A stretch of 64,000 nt of DNA from Tanypteryx hageni (lineage: Eukaryota; Arthropoda; Insecta; Odonata; Petaluridae). The position numbers and the translations under genes are program-made. The stretch's first letter is position 1. Every line of letters begins with the position of its first letter. Positions 1 to 11,199 of the stretch are shown piece by piece. Where the stretch lies: positions 53,705,738 through 53,769,737 of the forward strand of contig CM054115.1 of the NCBI GenBank assembly GCA_028673005.1, in the 5' to 3' direction. Under the pieces are notes generated by a model that worked only from the letters and a program-made list of their open reading frames with translations, was not told where the DNA came from and did no database searches.

Positions 1-54
1 TTGGTAGTTTTCGAAGTTTATTTTTTTTTATTTGACGAGTAACCCCTAAACGCT

Positions 55-121
55 GTCTGACGTGTCATTATGTCGAACGAAAACTTCACCTGCCGCCGTC
101 CGACGTGTTAGTACGTCGAGC
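55..121. repeat. Short direct duplication, two ~24-bp units
   Basis: Two related units beginning GTCTGACGTGT and GTCCGACGTGT start 43 bases apart (55 and 98) and both continue into a GTCGA(A/G)CG motif. Nothing codes here. The unit is CpG-rich inside AT-rich DNA. It is a small local duplication of unknown origin. Confidence 0.45.
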
Positions 122-189
122 GTCATTGATAGCTTTATTAATTTTTTGTCGCGCTGGAAACTATTCGATCTAAAAATCCTTGTTATATT

Positions 190-935
190 TTAAAAGAGGA
201 AGTTTTGGCCTTATAAATTATATTTAGGGTATGGATTTTCGGGTTTAAAAAAAATTCATTTGGAGGGTAAATATCGGGTTTTATTATTTTCCTTTTCATT
301 CGGGTTAAAATCGAGTATAAATAACTTATAGTAGATATTTCGAGGTTTTAAAAATAGTTCAATCCCGGGTAATTTTCGGGTTTTATTATTTTGTAATTCG
401 AATAAAATTATTGTAAAATAAAAATCTTGTTTAAAAATTTAAAAGTTTGACCAACAATCAAAACTTTTTACTATAACTTAAGTATGTTAGAGAATGTGAT
501 ATCTTGTGTTAAACGCCTCCAGGTGGAGAGGAACACCTCGCAGGCTGCACAAATATCTTGCTTCCCGTTCAACCTCTTTTGAAAACATACCAGATATTAG
601 TGAAATGATTATTCTTTCGTAGTGTTTTCAACTAACAGACACTTGGGCTCTTTTTACCTTATCCCATCGAAGATCTAGCAGCGACTAGCTAAAGCAAGGT
701 CCTTGACTATTAGTGGCGCGAGCAAACCAAGAAGATTAAGATTGTGTTAGAAAGTAAGCTTACGAATAAAATGTTTACAAAGAGAATAAACAGACTGATT
801 ACGAGCATCTCGGACTATACTCAAGTGTTGAGAAGCCTACAAGCACCATAATAGAAATTCTGTGACCAAATATAAAAAAATTCTGTTTAAAGAAAACTAA
901 TAATTTCGGGTTTTACCCGATTTTTACCCTCCGAT
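190..935. repeat. AT-rich region with 102-bp duplication and an inverted-repeat pair
   Basis: The string CGGGTTTTATTATTTT occurs at about 275 and again at about 377, a spacing of 102 bases. The motif GGAGGGTAAATATCGGGT at 262-280 recurs inverted at about 903-932 as ACCCGATTTTTACCCTCC. The inverted pair could be the ends of a decayed DNA element of about 0.7 kb, but no target duplication was found. Bases between roughly 480 and 880 contain nothing I can identify. Confidence 0.35.
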
Positions 936-1621
936 TACCTTTTTTCAACCCTAATTATGTTTTATTCATCAATTTTTATTGTATTTCTTATTTTTTATAA
1001 AGTTGAAATTTCGTAAATACTTTTTTTGTAGCTACGTGATTCCCTCCTTTCGAATATACATACAGCGTCATCTCGGCTTCTATTGAATATAAAAGGACAA
1101 TTTTTTATGTAACCTCTGTAATGATTCCGAATAACGACGAAGTAACTCAAGAATACGTTAAAATTATGAACTGCCTTTTAAAAAATAACAACCGTAAAAT
1201 TTATCTAAAAATTTCAGTCGAGACATGAAAAAGTTGACTTGCAGGAAACTTTTTCCCTAATTGGTTTCGAGGGGTATGTGCAGCGAAGGAAATGTTCTTC
1301 GAAGAAGGTTGCATGCCAATAACTTCTACAGTTTTCATGATATTGATTAATATATGACAGCGCAGGCACGAGCTAGGTAGGTAATGGATCAGTGCGCAAA
1401 TCACTTCTCCCCAGCAATGAGTCTCTACCTATTTCAAGCTAGCGTAATAGTTATAGTTTTAATTTATAAAATCCTGAAAATATTTCATAAAAATCTAATA
1501 AAAAGGTGAAACGCTCGGAGTTTAAATTTTTTTGCAATTTTCGCTCCTGCGTTGCAAAAACAAACTCCTTCGGCATCTGGGGTGGGATTTAGATAAACGT
1601 CCTCCGGGCTTGAGGGTTTAA

Positions 1622-1805
1622 AATCAACGTTTATTTGTCCTAAAAATCGGCGACTAGTATCCAGGTTTATTTCAATACGTTTTATTAGGTTTGGTAGTTT
1701 TCGACGTTTATATTTCTTAAAAAGCGGCCAATAATATCGTTTATTTTTCCTAAAAATCGAGAACGAATATCAGTGTTTGTTTTAATTCATTTTATAGATT
1801 TGTAC
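1622..1805. repeat. Imperfect tandem duplication, period 110 bp
   Basis: The phrase CGTTTATTTGTCCTAAAAAT near 1628 recurs as CGTTTATTTTTCCTAAAAAT near 1738, and the following sequence also aligns (GTTTATTTCAATACGTTTTAT versus a close variant). The unit is AT-rich and non-coding. A fragment resembling its centre (TTTGGTAGTTTTCGA) also occurs at bases 2-16, so this may be part of a dispersed repeat. Confidence 0.5.
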
Positions 1806-1854
1806 CAATAAAAATATTTAAATTTTTTTCTTCCAATTATGTTTTACTAAAACT

Positions 1855-1877
1855 TTATATATATATATATATATATA
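1855..1877. repeat. (TA)n microsatellite
   Basis: An uninterrupted alternating TA run of about 23 bases. Confidence 0.9.
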
Positions 1878-1879
1878 AA

Positions 1880-3655
1880 TAATACTTTCTGTATGCCAGA
1901 TTTTCGTTGCTCTCTAAACTATGGTGAATGTATTGTTGGCTTCGTCCACCAACCCGGAACAGCTAATTTTTTGGAATAAATCACAAATTTTGCTCGTTAA
2001 ATCCCACCTCTTATTCAAGAAATCGTAAGCACTCAATTACAAAATTAATGTGACGTTAATATAATGCACTACCAAATACATACATGAATATTTTGAAGAA
2101 ATAATCTTATCATGTTTAGTGACTAACAATGATGAGTGTACAAAAAAGCACCGAGTACAAACATTGAATGGTCGGTCCTACAGCATTGTAAGAAAAAATA
2201 AGCATGGGATTCTCTCACTAGGAGAAGAAATTGTGGGTATGGATACTAAAAATAGAAATTTTATGACTGTGATTTTGAAAATATTATAGGGCTCCATAAA
2301 TATACTCTTAGTAGTAGATTTTTAACATAACCAACCGCGAAATGAGTGGAATTTGTCAAGCGGGGAGTAAGATTAAGTTATATTTTCGAAACCTGCTATA
2401 CAGATATTTGGCGATTAGTATTAATTCAGTTTGGGAAAATCTTTCTTTTCGCATCTTGGAGGTTGTCGGCAGAAGTCATAAGACTTTTGAGTAAATTGAG
2501 CATGGAGGCTGATCGTATCGTGTAAGCTACCAAAGGCGCGTAGGGATTATCAGATGTGGTCTAAATTAAAGAGAGAGTGATATTGTTTATTATCGTACCC
2601 TTGTCAGCTCAGTATGGATCCTTAAGACAAGGGATCTTAGAAAGAGTATGGAATAACGAATGAAGTGTGACTGTCAGGTATGAAAAATGTCAATTTTCTC
2701 TTTTGTTTTGGACGTTTGGCGCAAAAAATATATTACATTTGAGTGTGATAAAGCAAATTAAAAAATCCTGACGAATAATTTCATAAAAAAATTAGTAGTG
2801 AAAAATCAACACTTATAGACGAAAATTCATTTTCGTCGATTTTGAAATGTTTACGAATTCGATGTTTATCGACTTGTATCGATTTAAATCGAATCCTACC
2901 AAGTCTACATATAACCACTGACCTTTCTGCGAATAGATTAATAACGATTATGAGTTAATAACGAAAACCGTTTTTCACTTTCGTTTACCCAGTGTTATTG
3001 AGATGTTCATTTTTTAATGAAACTGAAGCAATGACGAATTATATGTTCAATATCTTCACTGGTAACGTAATTTTTGCTTTGGTATTAATTCTTCTGTTGA
3101 AAATTTATGGTCATTGTTATTAGTTAAACACCATGGAGATTTTTCGGAAAACTTCAAAAAAAAAAAACTCATCTAAGAAATTTTTCGAAACGCGATTTAT
3201 GAGTTTTTTTCAGTCCTCTTAAAAAATATAATTTAAAATTTGTATTCTTATTGCAGCAATAAATTTGTGTTTGTTTATATCAAGGGAATCCGAGTCGTCT
3301 AAAGCATTTTCCATTACATAGGTCAGGTACCGCAAATAATGACCACATTCGAATAAAACAGTAAATTTTATCGCATAATAAATAGTAATATGTACTTCAA
3401 GTGTTGATGCGTCTTTAAACCGCACAGCGACTAAATAACCAAATTAATTATGCCGTCCCGAAAGTTATCATCTTTGGAAAATTTTAATTTATTCCAGCTG
3501 TATATTTCATTTCTTAGCGGAAAAAGTGAAATGAGTCAGGGAATCTAATCTCGCAAATGACTTCAGGTCGCGAGAAAGATTTCTCGTCCGGATTGCATCG
3601 AAAAATCGTTAGTGGGAACTTTTTAATATTTTGACGCGCACGCTTAAAGTTTTCT
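1880..3655. other. Unannotated AT-rich DNA
   Basis: No repeat ends, RNA genes or plausible coding exons were recognised. Short open frames (for example 3219-3425, minus) are AT-driven and lack recognisable domains. Confidence 0.6.
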
Positions 3656-3659
3656 CTCG

Positions 3660-4450
3660 AAAACACACGCAGAGTGACTCCGAATAAAACACGAGCGATG
3701 GCTCTTTCATGCTAAATTTGCTTTTTACCGCGACGACAAAAACAGGCGGGGTTTCAGATCTAGAGCTTACGCGAACTGAACAAAAGAAGTGGAGAAATGG
3801 ATAAGGCGCGCGTGATACGAAAGGGGGAAAACGCCGCTTTTATACGCGCGCGTTTGTGCGCCCACGAAACGTTATATAAAGGTTCCAATTTTTTTTTTAA
3901 TCTTCCAAGACGTAACGCGGTTGCTTTCCCACAAGGGCTTTGAGCTCGGAACTCTTCTTTTTCGTCTCCTTACCATTCGAAAGGGTTCAGCAGACACAAA
4001 GGAAACCTCGCACACACGCACACACAGAGTGAGTGCTCGTCCCTCTCGTCCTTCCCATCATTCCTCGTGTTTTTCCCGCCTCGTTTAGGGTGACTTTTTC
4101 CGTCTATTCCAAGCCCCAGCACCCCCTACCTCTCACACCCCTTTCGCTTCACACGTATGTTACGGCTCCCTTCCTCCGCTGCCTCAGGGTGCAAAAACGA
4201 AACGTGTGTTGAGAGAGAGGGGAAGGAGGTAGGGAAAAGGGGTAGCACGTGGCTCTCTGTCTTTCCGTCCTCGATGTAGAGATTCCCCTTCTTTGTATCC
4301 AGCTGCGGACTTACGAGTATTTTCGTCTCCTTGCTTGCTATAGCCGCTCCTTCTGGGTGTCACAACTCAACCTCTTCCTCTCCCCCACTTTTTCTCGCTT
4401 TAAAAAAAAAACTCAACACTTCTTCCTTTCCCTGCAAACTCTGTGATGAC
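3660..4450. other. GC-shifted, pyrimidine-rich stretch with a TATA-like box
   Basis: Composition changes sharply from AT-rich to CpG- and CT-rich. A TATATAAA string lies at 3873-3880, followed by T-rich and CT-rich sequence and a short CA run near 4010-4027. This could be a promoter-proximal or 5' untranslated region. However, no convincing initiator, downstream exon or open frame follows, and similar CT-rich tracts recur across the window (16.5, 19.8, 37.7, 54 and 62 kb) without genes. Confidence 0.3.
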
Positions 4451-5955
4451 GAACACACACGCTTACACTACTTGATGTGTATGATGGTTCGATTCGATTG
4501 ACCGATAAAGAATGGGTATATAGAAAAAAATAGCGGGGCAGTTACAAACGCTGTTATTTTTTATCCCTTAACGTTGCTTAAAATAGGGCGTAAATGTAGT
4601 AATTCCCTCGATACCATATCACGGAAGTTTGGAACAGCTTACGAATGAAATGCAGTTCATATTAAACCAATGGGATCCGTAGCATCAATGGGCTTAGTAC
4701 AAAATGGACATATGGACAGGTCTATCGGATCTCGTCCCCATCGGATTACTGTCGAGCCTCACGATGGCGTTGAATATTGTCGAAGAGTACCAGTTGCGTC
4801 GAGTCTACCTTCTATTTAGAAACGTTCGAACGGCTAAATGTTTGAAGTTGGATTAAGAAAAAAATAATAGTATTCGCTAAGTATCACCAAATGTTAACAT
4901 TCAGAAGAAGCATTATTGAACATCCCATTGGATTTAAAAAATAATTCATTTGAATTATTTCCGAGAAAGGCGCATATTTGCCGAACGAAACGCTTCTGAA
5001 ATAAGTTTTAAATCACTTTAAAGGCGGACCGCCGCATGAAAAGTCTACGCAGCCGGTCGCAACGGTAATGAACACTTGGTAATTTAGTAGAATGTTTACC
5101 GAGTCCGCTCCCTTACGTTCTCTCAATTGACTGGGATTCGGTTGACAAAAAAACAAGCTCTCACCCTCTAAAGATTTCCATCGTTTTGTAAGGAATAAAT
5201 TCCTAACAGAATGATTCTTATCATCGTCACTCAATTTAGCGTCGTAGATCTACAAACGAGCCTCATTTCCAAGATGCTTCTCCTTGAAAAAAACTCTCCC
5301 AACAAAAGAAAATCGCCAACGGCGACGTAAATAAAGTAATGCGATTACTGCGTTGTCCGGCTAATAAAAAAAACCTCTGGACGAGGAAAGGATTCCATTC
5401 AGATCCGGTTTTCCCCCTCGAGGATGACCTTAAATCTTCCTTTAAAAACCTCTGTAATCCGATGGGCAAATGACTCCTTTTATTTCCCGATCTCACGGCA
5501 TATACTTCCCTTCCTAGTGGTCATTGTATGGCTGACTGAAGAGATCGAATCTTGGCCGCGGAGGGGGAAGGTCAGGGCGAGAGTGACGTCACACATGCAC
5601 CCTTCAACCAGTGGAGAGCCGTCACGTCTCTACCCGTGCACCTGTGGGTTGGATCGAGAGCCCGTGTCGCCAGCCTCACGCGCGTGATCTCCATCGCAGA
5701 TGCCGCACTCTGATTGTGCAGCACATCCGTTTTCGGCCCAGGCGGTTTCCAACCATGCTCCCCTATTTCCTTTAGCGAGGAGAGGAAAAGCGGCTTGTTT
5801 TGCGGGGAAGTTCTATCGGTTTAATTTCCCATTCCTCCGCAAGCGTCCTTCCTCCCTCAGTTGTATTGCTACTTCGTCCCTCGCATCGAAAATGACTGTG
5901 CCGTGCGACATTGTACGTGGTGGCGTCATCGACTTCTGCGCCCATCGCAAGGGAT
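4451..5955. other. Unannotated mixed-composition DNA
   Basis: No mobile-element ends or conserved coding signal were recognised. Overlapping open frames on both strands at 5263-5960 lack domain features and appear to reflect locally higher GC content. Confidence 0.5.
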
Positions 5956-5959
5956 TGTG

Positions 5960-6125
5960 AGGGAGAGAGAGGGGGAGGGAAGAAAGTTGCGGTGAGTTCG
6001 TCGTTGAATGATTTTGTTTGTTTGTAATTTTTTTGGAGGGAGGGAGGGAGAGAGGGGGAGGGAGGGAGAGAGAGAAGAAAGTTACGGTGAGTTCGTCGTC
6101 GAATGATTTTGTTTGTTTGGAATTT
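5960..6125. repeat. Tandem duplication, period 95 bp, GA-rich
   Basis: Two copies of a unit containing AGAAAGTTGCGGTGAGTTCG then TTGAATGATTTTGTTTGTTTG start at about 5981 and 6076. A GGGAGAGAGAGGGGG tract lies in front of each copy. The second copy differs by a few substitutions and a longer GGGA run. It is non-coding. Confidence 0.75.
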
Positions 6126-6177
6126 CTGTCTAATCAACCTCTTAGATTATTATAGTTAGATATTAATCCATACATAC

Positions 6178-6440
6178 CAAACACAGAACACAGACTATCA
6201 GAAAGAGGAAGGTAAACTGGGTTGGACATTACCTGAGGAGAGAGAGTATGATTAAAGATGTGTTAGAAGGAAAACTAGATGGGAAAAGGGAAAGAGGGAG
6301 GAAAAGGTTTCAGCTGATAGACGATTTGAAAGGAAAAGAGAGTTATCAAGATATGAAGAGGACAGCGGAAAATAGGAGTATATGGAGAACCAGGTTTAAC
6401 CAAGAATAATCACGGATCTGTCTACGGACAGACTACCTAT
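6178..6440 (+). mobile_element. 3' end of a non-LTR retrotransposon (degenerate)
   Basis: Conceptual translation contains NWVGHYLRRERMIKDVLEGK followed by GRKRFQLIDDLK, YQDMKRTAENRS and IW. This series is typical of the C-terminal tail of arthropod endonuclease-reverse transcriptase (RTE/CR1/Jockey-like) polyproteins. The coding tail ends in a stop, and a short 3' region closes with GATGATGA, a tail type common in such elements. The reverse transcriptase and endonuclease parts are absent, so this is a 5'-truncated insertion. It directly abuts the SINE at 6445. The clade cannot be fixed from the tail alone. A related fragment lies at 52588-52990. Confidence 0.75.
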
Positions 6441-6444
6441 GATG

Positions 6445-6698
6445 ATGACCAAACACATTCACAAGGGAGGAGGGAAACCCGGTGCCGGCATTAGCCTACT
6501 ATTTACGAAGAGCACCAAGGGGGCAACTGCTTAACGTCCCTTCCGAAGGACGGAGCGCTTACTTGCGCTGTCTCCTCAATTCACACGAGTATGGGACGGG
6601 ACGATCCCAGGATGAAATATCCTGGCCTTCGCCGGATTCGAACCTGGGACCGCTGCGTGGAAGGGCCAACGCTATAACCACTCCGCCACCGCCTCCCC
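6445..6698 (-). mobile_element. tRNA-headed SINE, copy 1
   Basis: On the minus strand the head carries an A-box-like string TGGCGGAGTGGT (plus-strand 6677-6688) and a B box GGTTCGAATCC (6634-6644), spaced as in a tRNA gene. The A-box end resembles Ser/Leu-type tRNAs. A body and tail follow that are shared with copies at 28.1, 47.8 and 57.0 kb; the tail contains the complement of GGAGGGAAACCCGGTGCCGG. The head differs from that of the copy at 47.8 kb, so at least two head subtypes exist. The translated frame across it (6482-6712) is not a gene. Confidence 0.8.
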
Positions 6699-6699
6699 T

Positions 6700-7190
6700 C
6701 GTTGTTGAATGAAAATGAAAAAACAAGGTGAGATTAGGTAATTATCTTTCATTAATGCACATAAACATGTCTAAGAGATTCGCGCTGTTTTTCTCCTCTT
6801 GAGGAGCTGCATGTTTTGGCAGTGATTAGGTTCGTTTCGGAAATATTAAATCTTATTTTGAAATTAAAAATCGTTTAATTCTGAGGGCGATCGCTTTTAT
6901 AAAGGATCGATTTCAAATTCTTAGGTGTCGGCATATTTCTACATAAAGGGGCGCAATGAGAATACGCGGATATTATTTTGCCGGGTTTTTGCAGAAATTA
7001 GTTTATTTTTGTCGTTTCGTGTTTAGGTTGCGCAACTACTCGCTTGTATCAAAGAATGATCGATTTAAAACTGCAAATTTTATGGAAATTGCAAATTGAA
7101 ATGCAAAATCTCCGGATATGTGGTAATTTGACCAAAAGATTTATTTGTTTATTTTTTATATATTGTTACTTATACAAACTCAGTTCTGCT
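6700..7190. other. Unannotated AT-rich DNA
   Basis: Nothing recognisable was found between the SINE and the CA repeat. Confidence 0.5.
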
Positions 7191-7249
7191 CACTTACACA
7201 CGCACACACACGCGCGCGCACACACGCACAACACACACACACACACATT
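7190..7249. repeat. (CA)n/(CG)n compound microsatellite
   Basis: An interrupted CA run with a short CG segment (CGCGCGCGCACACACGC). Confidence 0.9.
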
Positions 7250-7713
7250 GGAATGAAGTCTGAATTCGTATCGACAAAAAGCGACCAAGCTTGGTCTTAG
7301 ATACGTATTTCAATCGTCCAATGCGATGCGACAGTTCAGTTCGATTAATCATATCCATTTTGTATTGCGCGACAGGGAGCCTTCATTTTTTTGCCTCGTA
7401 TCTCTCACTCAGGATTCAATCCCATGGCCTCAGTGGTTTTTATTGGAGACTTCCCTTCGTGATGGAAGGAGCGAAAGAGAGAGAGAGAGATCGACTGAAA
7501 GTAGGTATTCCCTTTCTTCCTCCTCTTTATCCTTTCGCATCATCACAAGGTAAATTAACTTTCGGTCTCTTCCAGTGAAAAAGAGTGAAACAATAAAGGC
7601 TAAACGGAAAAAAGGAGTTGTTTTTTTTAAAAGCTTCTACGGAGTTGAGGTAGAAGCTTTACTCGAGACAGTTTTCTTTCTTTTCTCGTCCCTTCGACTT
7701 CGTTTGTTTTTTC

Positions 7714-8766
7714 TTATAATGGTTTCCGAAGGAAATATAGCCTTATAAAATGGCCGTGTCTGTGTGTGTGTCCCCCACTAACAACTTTTGCATCAATCGA
7801 CCGATTTTCCTGAAAGTTGGTATGAGGCTCATGCTGCCAGGACCCAACTCCAGGCTATATTTTATTTGGCAAAGATGGAAGTCCCGGGTTCGATTCCAGG
7901 AACGTTTTTTTCCCTATCCGTTTTACATAGGAAGTCTCAAATCCATCGTGCAAAGATGTTTTCTTTAATTATTTAGAACAGTGCTTTTTTCTGCCGGAAC
8001 GTACCGAAACGCCATTCCGGAGCCTTTATTGCAAAATAATACTAATTTGTATAGCTTAAAACAAAAATCAAATGACGTTATTTGCAATGCAATAACGTTT
8101 TGCTCATATTGTACAATCACACGTATTCCTTTGCTGACAAATTACGTTCAGTTACTATTTCCCCCATTCTTTCGCGTTCCGGCACCTTTTTGGTTGGAAA
8201 AATGCACTGCTTTAAAATATCTTAAAATTGTGATATCGGAACGAGGTTTGTACTGTAGATTCTTATTATTATCACAGAATTTTGATAATTGATCGTATTT
8301 TCTTCAATTTTTACTAAAACGTATCGTTTTTGCGTTTTAAATCGCATTTTATCGGATTGTTGCCATGGAGATGATTATTACCGAACTAAGCTTGAGCTTA
8401 GACGAGTGAACAAATGGGTTATTTTCTTTTCCACTCGACTACCCTTAAGCAATGGACAGTTGATTCATACATATTAGCGTATAACCAGTAACATTTAATA
8501 AATTCGTTTATTTAAAAAAATACATGCAAAATATTGTATAATGTCAGAAAGAGATTTTGACATTGCTTTTAGTATTTAAAGCTGATAATGCTCTATTAAT
8601 TTTTTTCCGATTTTTCTCTCTCACTGATAAACAATGAATTAGAAATAGTATCTATGGTATGAGGATTTCTTGGAATGAATAACTCACACTGAAGCATTTC
8701 CCGTCAATATCAATTCGGGATGTCAACTTTGGGAAACCAGCCTGCATTAGTCCTGGTTTGGACTTA
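7714..8766 (+). mobile_element. Helentron-like repeat, copy E4 (interrupted)
   Basis: It starts with a decayed terminal hairpin (GGTTTCCGAAGGAAA at about 7721) and CCTTATAAAATGG. A TG-rich stretch follows, then CGACCGATTTTCCTGAAAGTTGG and a B-box-like GGTTCGATTCC (7887-7897). The right end contains GGGAAACCAGCCTGCATTAG and TCCTGGTTTGGACTT. The copy at 54190-55017 matches it nearly end to end in the same orientation. The main difference is a 241-bp insertion here (7979-8219, separately listed). It has no coding capacity. Classification as a Helentron-associated non-autonomous element is inferred from the shared hairpin architecture. Confidence 0.65.
7979..8219. mobile_element. hAT-type MITE nested in repeat E4
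   Basis: A 241-bp element with inverted ends CAGTGCTTTTTTCTGCC...CCGGAACG and the complement of CAGTGCATTTTTCC...CCGGAACG. The 8 bases on each side are ATTTAGAA (7971-7978) and CTTTAAAA (8220-8227), matching at 6 of 8, the target-duplication length used by hAT transposases. The paralogous repeat at 54190-55017 lacks this insert and shows the empty site CATTAAAAT near 54434. The insertion is therefore demonstrated by an in-window comparison. Confidence 0.8.
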
Positions 8767-9102
8767 TTATTTTAACCGCACGAGGGAACAATTGCGTGTG
8801 GATATCAGAGATGGGACACGGGAAGGAGAATCAAAGCAAAGGAAATTTGGTCGCAGTCGAAGAAAGATGGCGAACGTTTCATTTAGAAATACGTCCACGG
8901 TAAAAATAGTTTTTTATTGAAGAAAAATTTCCCGTACAGAGACTGCAAATAATAAATCTACTAAATTCGGTCCGGTAATATAGCCATGAAAGGAACGGAC
9001 TGTTGTTATACTTGATTCGAAGAGGCTGAGAATAAGAAATCGGAATTTTCTGAATAATTATGGCTAAAGATTTGCATTTTTTATTTAATCTTTGCAACGT
9101 GA

Positions 9103-10276
9103 CCGTGTTACCATAAAGATAGATAAATAATCTTCAAATATCCACTCAATTTATAAATGATTTAATAGCTCTATAGCTGCCATCTGTTAGGATACAACGT
9201 TCGATCCGATTTTTCAGCTCCTTGAAAACATTCTCCAGCTCTTCTTGAGTTATTTTGTTGATCGCATGTGTTATTCTATCGCGGAGTTCCTCCAAAGAAC
9301 AAGGTTTTGAGGAGTATAATGTGCTCTTAACATGTCCCCATAAAAAATTCCAAAGGGGACGAATCAGGTGAGCGAGGTGGCCCGCCTTTGCCGCTCCATT
9401 TTTCTGAAAAAACATAATTCAAGAATTGTCGTACATAAAAGACCCGATTGTGTCAATTTGGAAATAAAATAATTTTGCAGCATTTCAAGGTAACGTTCGC
9501 CATTAATTGCTGTTTCTCCAGAAAGGAAGGACCAATTATTCGTGATTTTCCTAGAGCATACCGAGGCTTCTTTGTCCCCCAAATGCGACAATTGTGGTGG
9601 TTGACTTTGCAACTAATGTGAAATGTTGCTTCGTCACTAAACATAAGGCTATCAAGAAATTCAGTATCCTCTTGTATCTTTTCATTAAACTGGTGGCAGA
9701 AACTTAACCTTGCATGTTAGTCTTCTTCCTGTAACATTTGATGCACTTGAATCTTATAGGGATACTTATGTAATATCACTTTGAGAATTTTGTGCACTGT
9801 TGATTTTGGGATGGCTAGTTTAACAGAAGTCCGTTTTAGCGGTTTTCGTGTGCTTCTGTGAAAAGCTTCACTCACAAATGCTAGTCTCCTCAGTTGTTCC
9901 AGGCCTCCCAGATCTCGGTTTGTCATTTACGGAACCTGTTTCTTTAAACTTGTTTATCCATTTGGAATTTGAATTTCGATTGGTGCTTTCTTCTTGTAAT
10001 GTGCCGTGAATCTTCTTCTAACAGCTGATACACACTTCAGTTCTGCTAGCCAGAGCACACAGTTTATTTCATCGTCTACTGAAGCCATTTAATAGGTTTA
10101 GGAATCTGTTATAAAAAAGTTAATTATTATTAGCAAAAACAATTACAACCATGAACATTCTCTTTGTTAGAAATTTAACTTAATTATCTTTTAAATACAG
10201 TTTACAGTTTGTTTTTATCACATATACTACCAAAAATATTAAACTTTTAAAGTGCACATGGACTTTATGAACACCC

Positions 10277-10278
<2 letters not shown>
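9103..10278 (-). mobile_element. Decayed Tc1/mariner-superfamily transposon
   Basis: The right terminus at 10260-10278 reads GGACTTTATGAACACCCTG, whose complement (CAGGGTGTTCATAAAGTCC) is the terminal-repeat type I associate with this transposase group. A degraded match (CGTGTTACCATAAAG, about 9104-9118) lies beyond the 3' end of the coding relic and may be the other terminus. The right end sits directly against a (TG)n(TA)n microsatellite, consistent with TA target choice. The element encodes the broken transposase at 9146-10089. Confidence 0.7.
9146..10089 (-). pseudogene. Tc1/mariner-like (IS630-type) transposase relic
   Basis: The start reads MASVDDEINCVLWLAELK, a typical N-terminal helix-turn-helix region of this group. 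After a frameshift come KWINKFKETGSVNDKPRSGR and then SVKLAIPKSTVHKILK, the second helix-turn-helix. The catalytic part contains FSDEATFHISCKVNHHNCRI (first acidic residue), IIGPSFL and GERYLEMLQNYF. Near the C-terminus, PPRSPDSSPLEFF (third acidic site) precedes LWGHVKSTLYSSKPCSLEEL. The stretch that should carry the second catalytic Asp (a QQDGAPPH-like motif) is missing between YLEMLQNYF and the next block. At least three frameshifts and a stop break the frame. It cannot encode an active enzyme. The family assignment is recognition, not a search result. Confidence 0.8.

Positions 10279-10350
<72 letters not shown>
10277..10350. repeat. (TG)n(TA)n compound microsatellite
   Basis: About 16 bases of TG followed by more than 55 bases of TA, abutting the mariner-type terminus. 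The open frame read through it on the minus strand is artefactual. Confidence 0.95.
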
Positions 10351-10352
<2 letters not shown>

Positions 10353-10859
10353 AATGTATGAGAAAGGCAGACATACATTTTAAACAAACTCAAAATTTCT
10401 CGCTCCACAATACGCTCCCTTATTGCAAATATAGTCCCTTTTATTGTATGGTTTGTTCAAAAAGAAAGACGTAAGTTATTTCTCCTGCCAGGTTATTCCA
10501 TTGTTTACGAGAAATGGAAGAGTTCATATTCAAAAATTCTAAAACTTTCACTGAGAAATAATTTGAAATTCAACATTTTTTAAAGTATATTGAATGGCTA
10601 TAGTTCTTTCGGTCCGTTTAGAAACGATTTCTATGATTGAAATTATCGAGAAGCAGATGTTATTATTCTCCTAATAATCGTGCAGAATTAGTCTTGTTCT
10701 TCCAATTGTCCTCTCCACTGATATGTCAACTTTAGAGAGATAAAATAGGTTAATCAAACTGAAAGATGAGCCTATCGAATTACTGCTGGAAAACAAATAA
10801 ATTAACGTAAATTCTAGAAAAAGCGAGTTTCCTATCCAAGTAAGGAGTTTTAACAAGCG

Positions 10860-11199
10860 CAGGAGAGGCCAACCGGCGACTCCGGAGCCACATATTGCTC
10901 TTTGGGAGTTGATATGCGGCTCTTTGAAAATTACTGCCTTACGTATACCGTAATTTACCCAGATTTATCTGAGTGAAAATCTGAAACTAGTTTTTAAATA
11001 AAATATTAAGGTTTTGCTTTTGTTATTACATTTGACAGTATTTAATATTCGGAATTATATATACATGTATTTACATATATTTATGCATATATGTATATAC
11101 TTATATTTGTAAAGTATATTTTGTCGGCTCATTACATTTTACTGCGGCTCTTCGTTGAGGTCCATTGCAGTATTGTGGCTCCAGCTCATGCCACCCCTG
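10860..11199. mobile_element. hAT-type MITE, 340 bp
   Basis: The left end CAGGAGAGGCCAACCGGCG and the complement of the right end, CAGGGGTGGCATGAGCTGG, share a CAGGNGNGGC start. Both are followed internally by GGAGCCACA and GCTCTTTG/AGAGCCGC blocks, a hAT MITE pattern (ends starting CAGG). Flanking 8-mers AACAAGCG and AGCTAAGG agree at only 4 of 8 positions, so the duplication is unproven. It has no coding capacity. Confidence 0.6.

Noticed and set aside
7981..8292. Open frame of 103 codons
   Set aside because: It starts inside the nested hAT MITE and runs out through its right end into the Helentron-like repeat.
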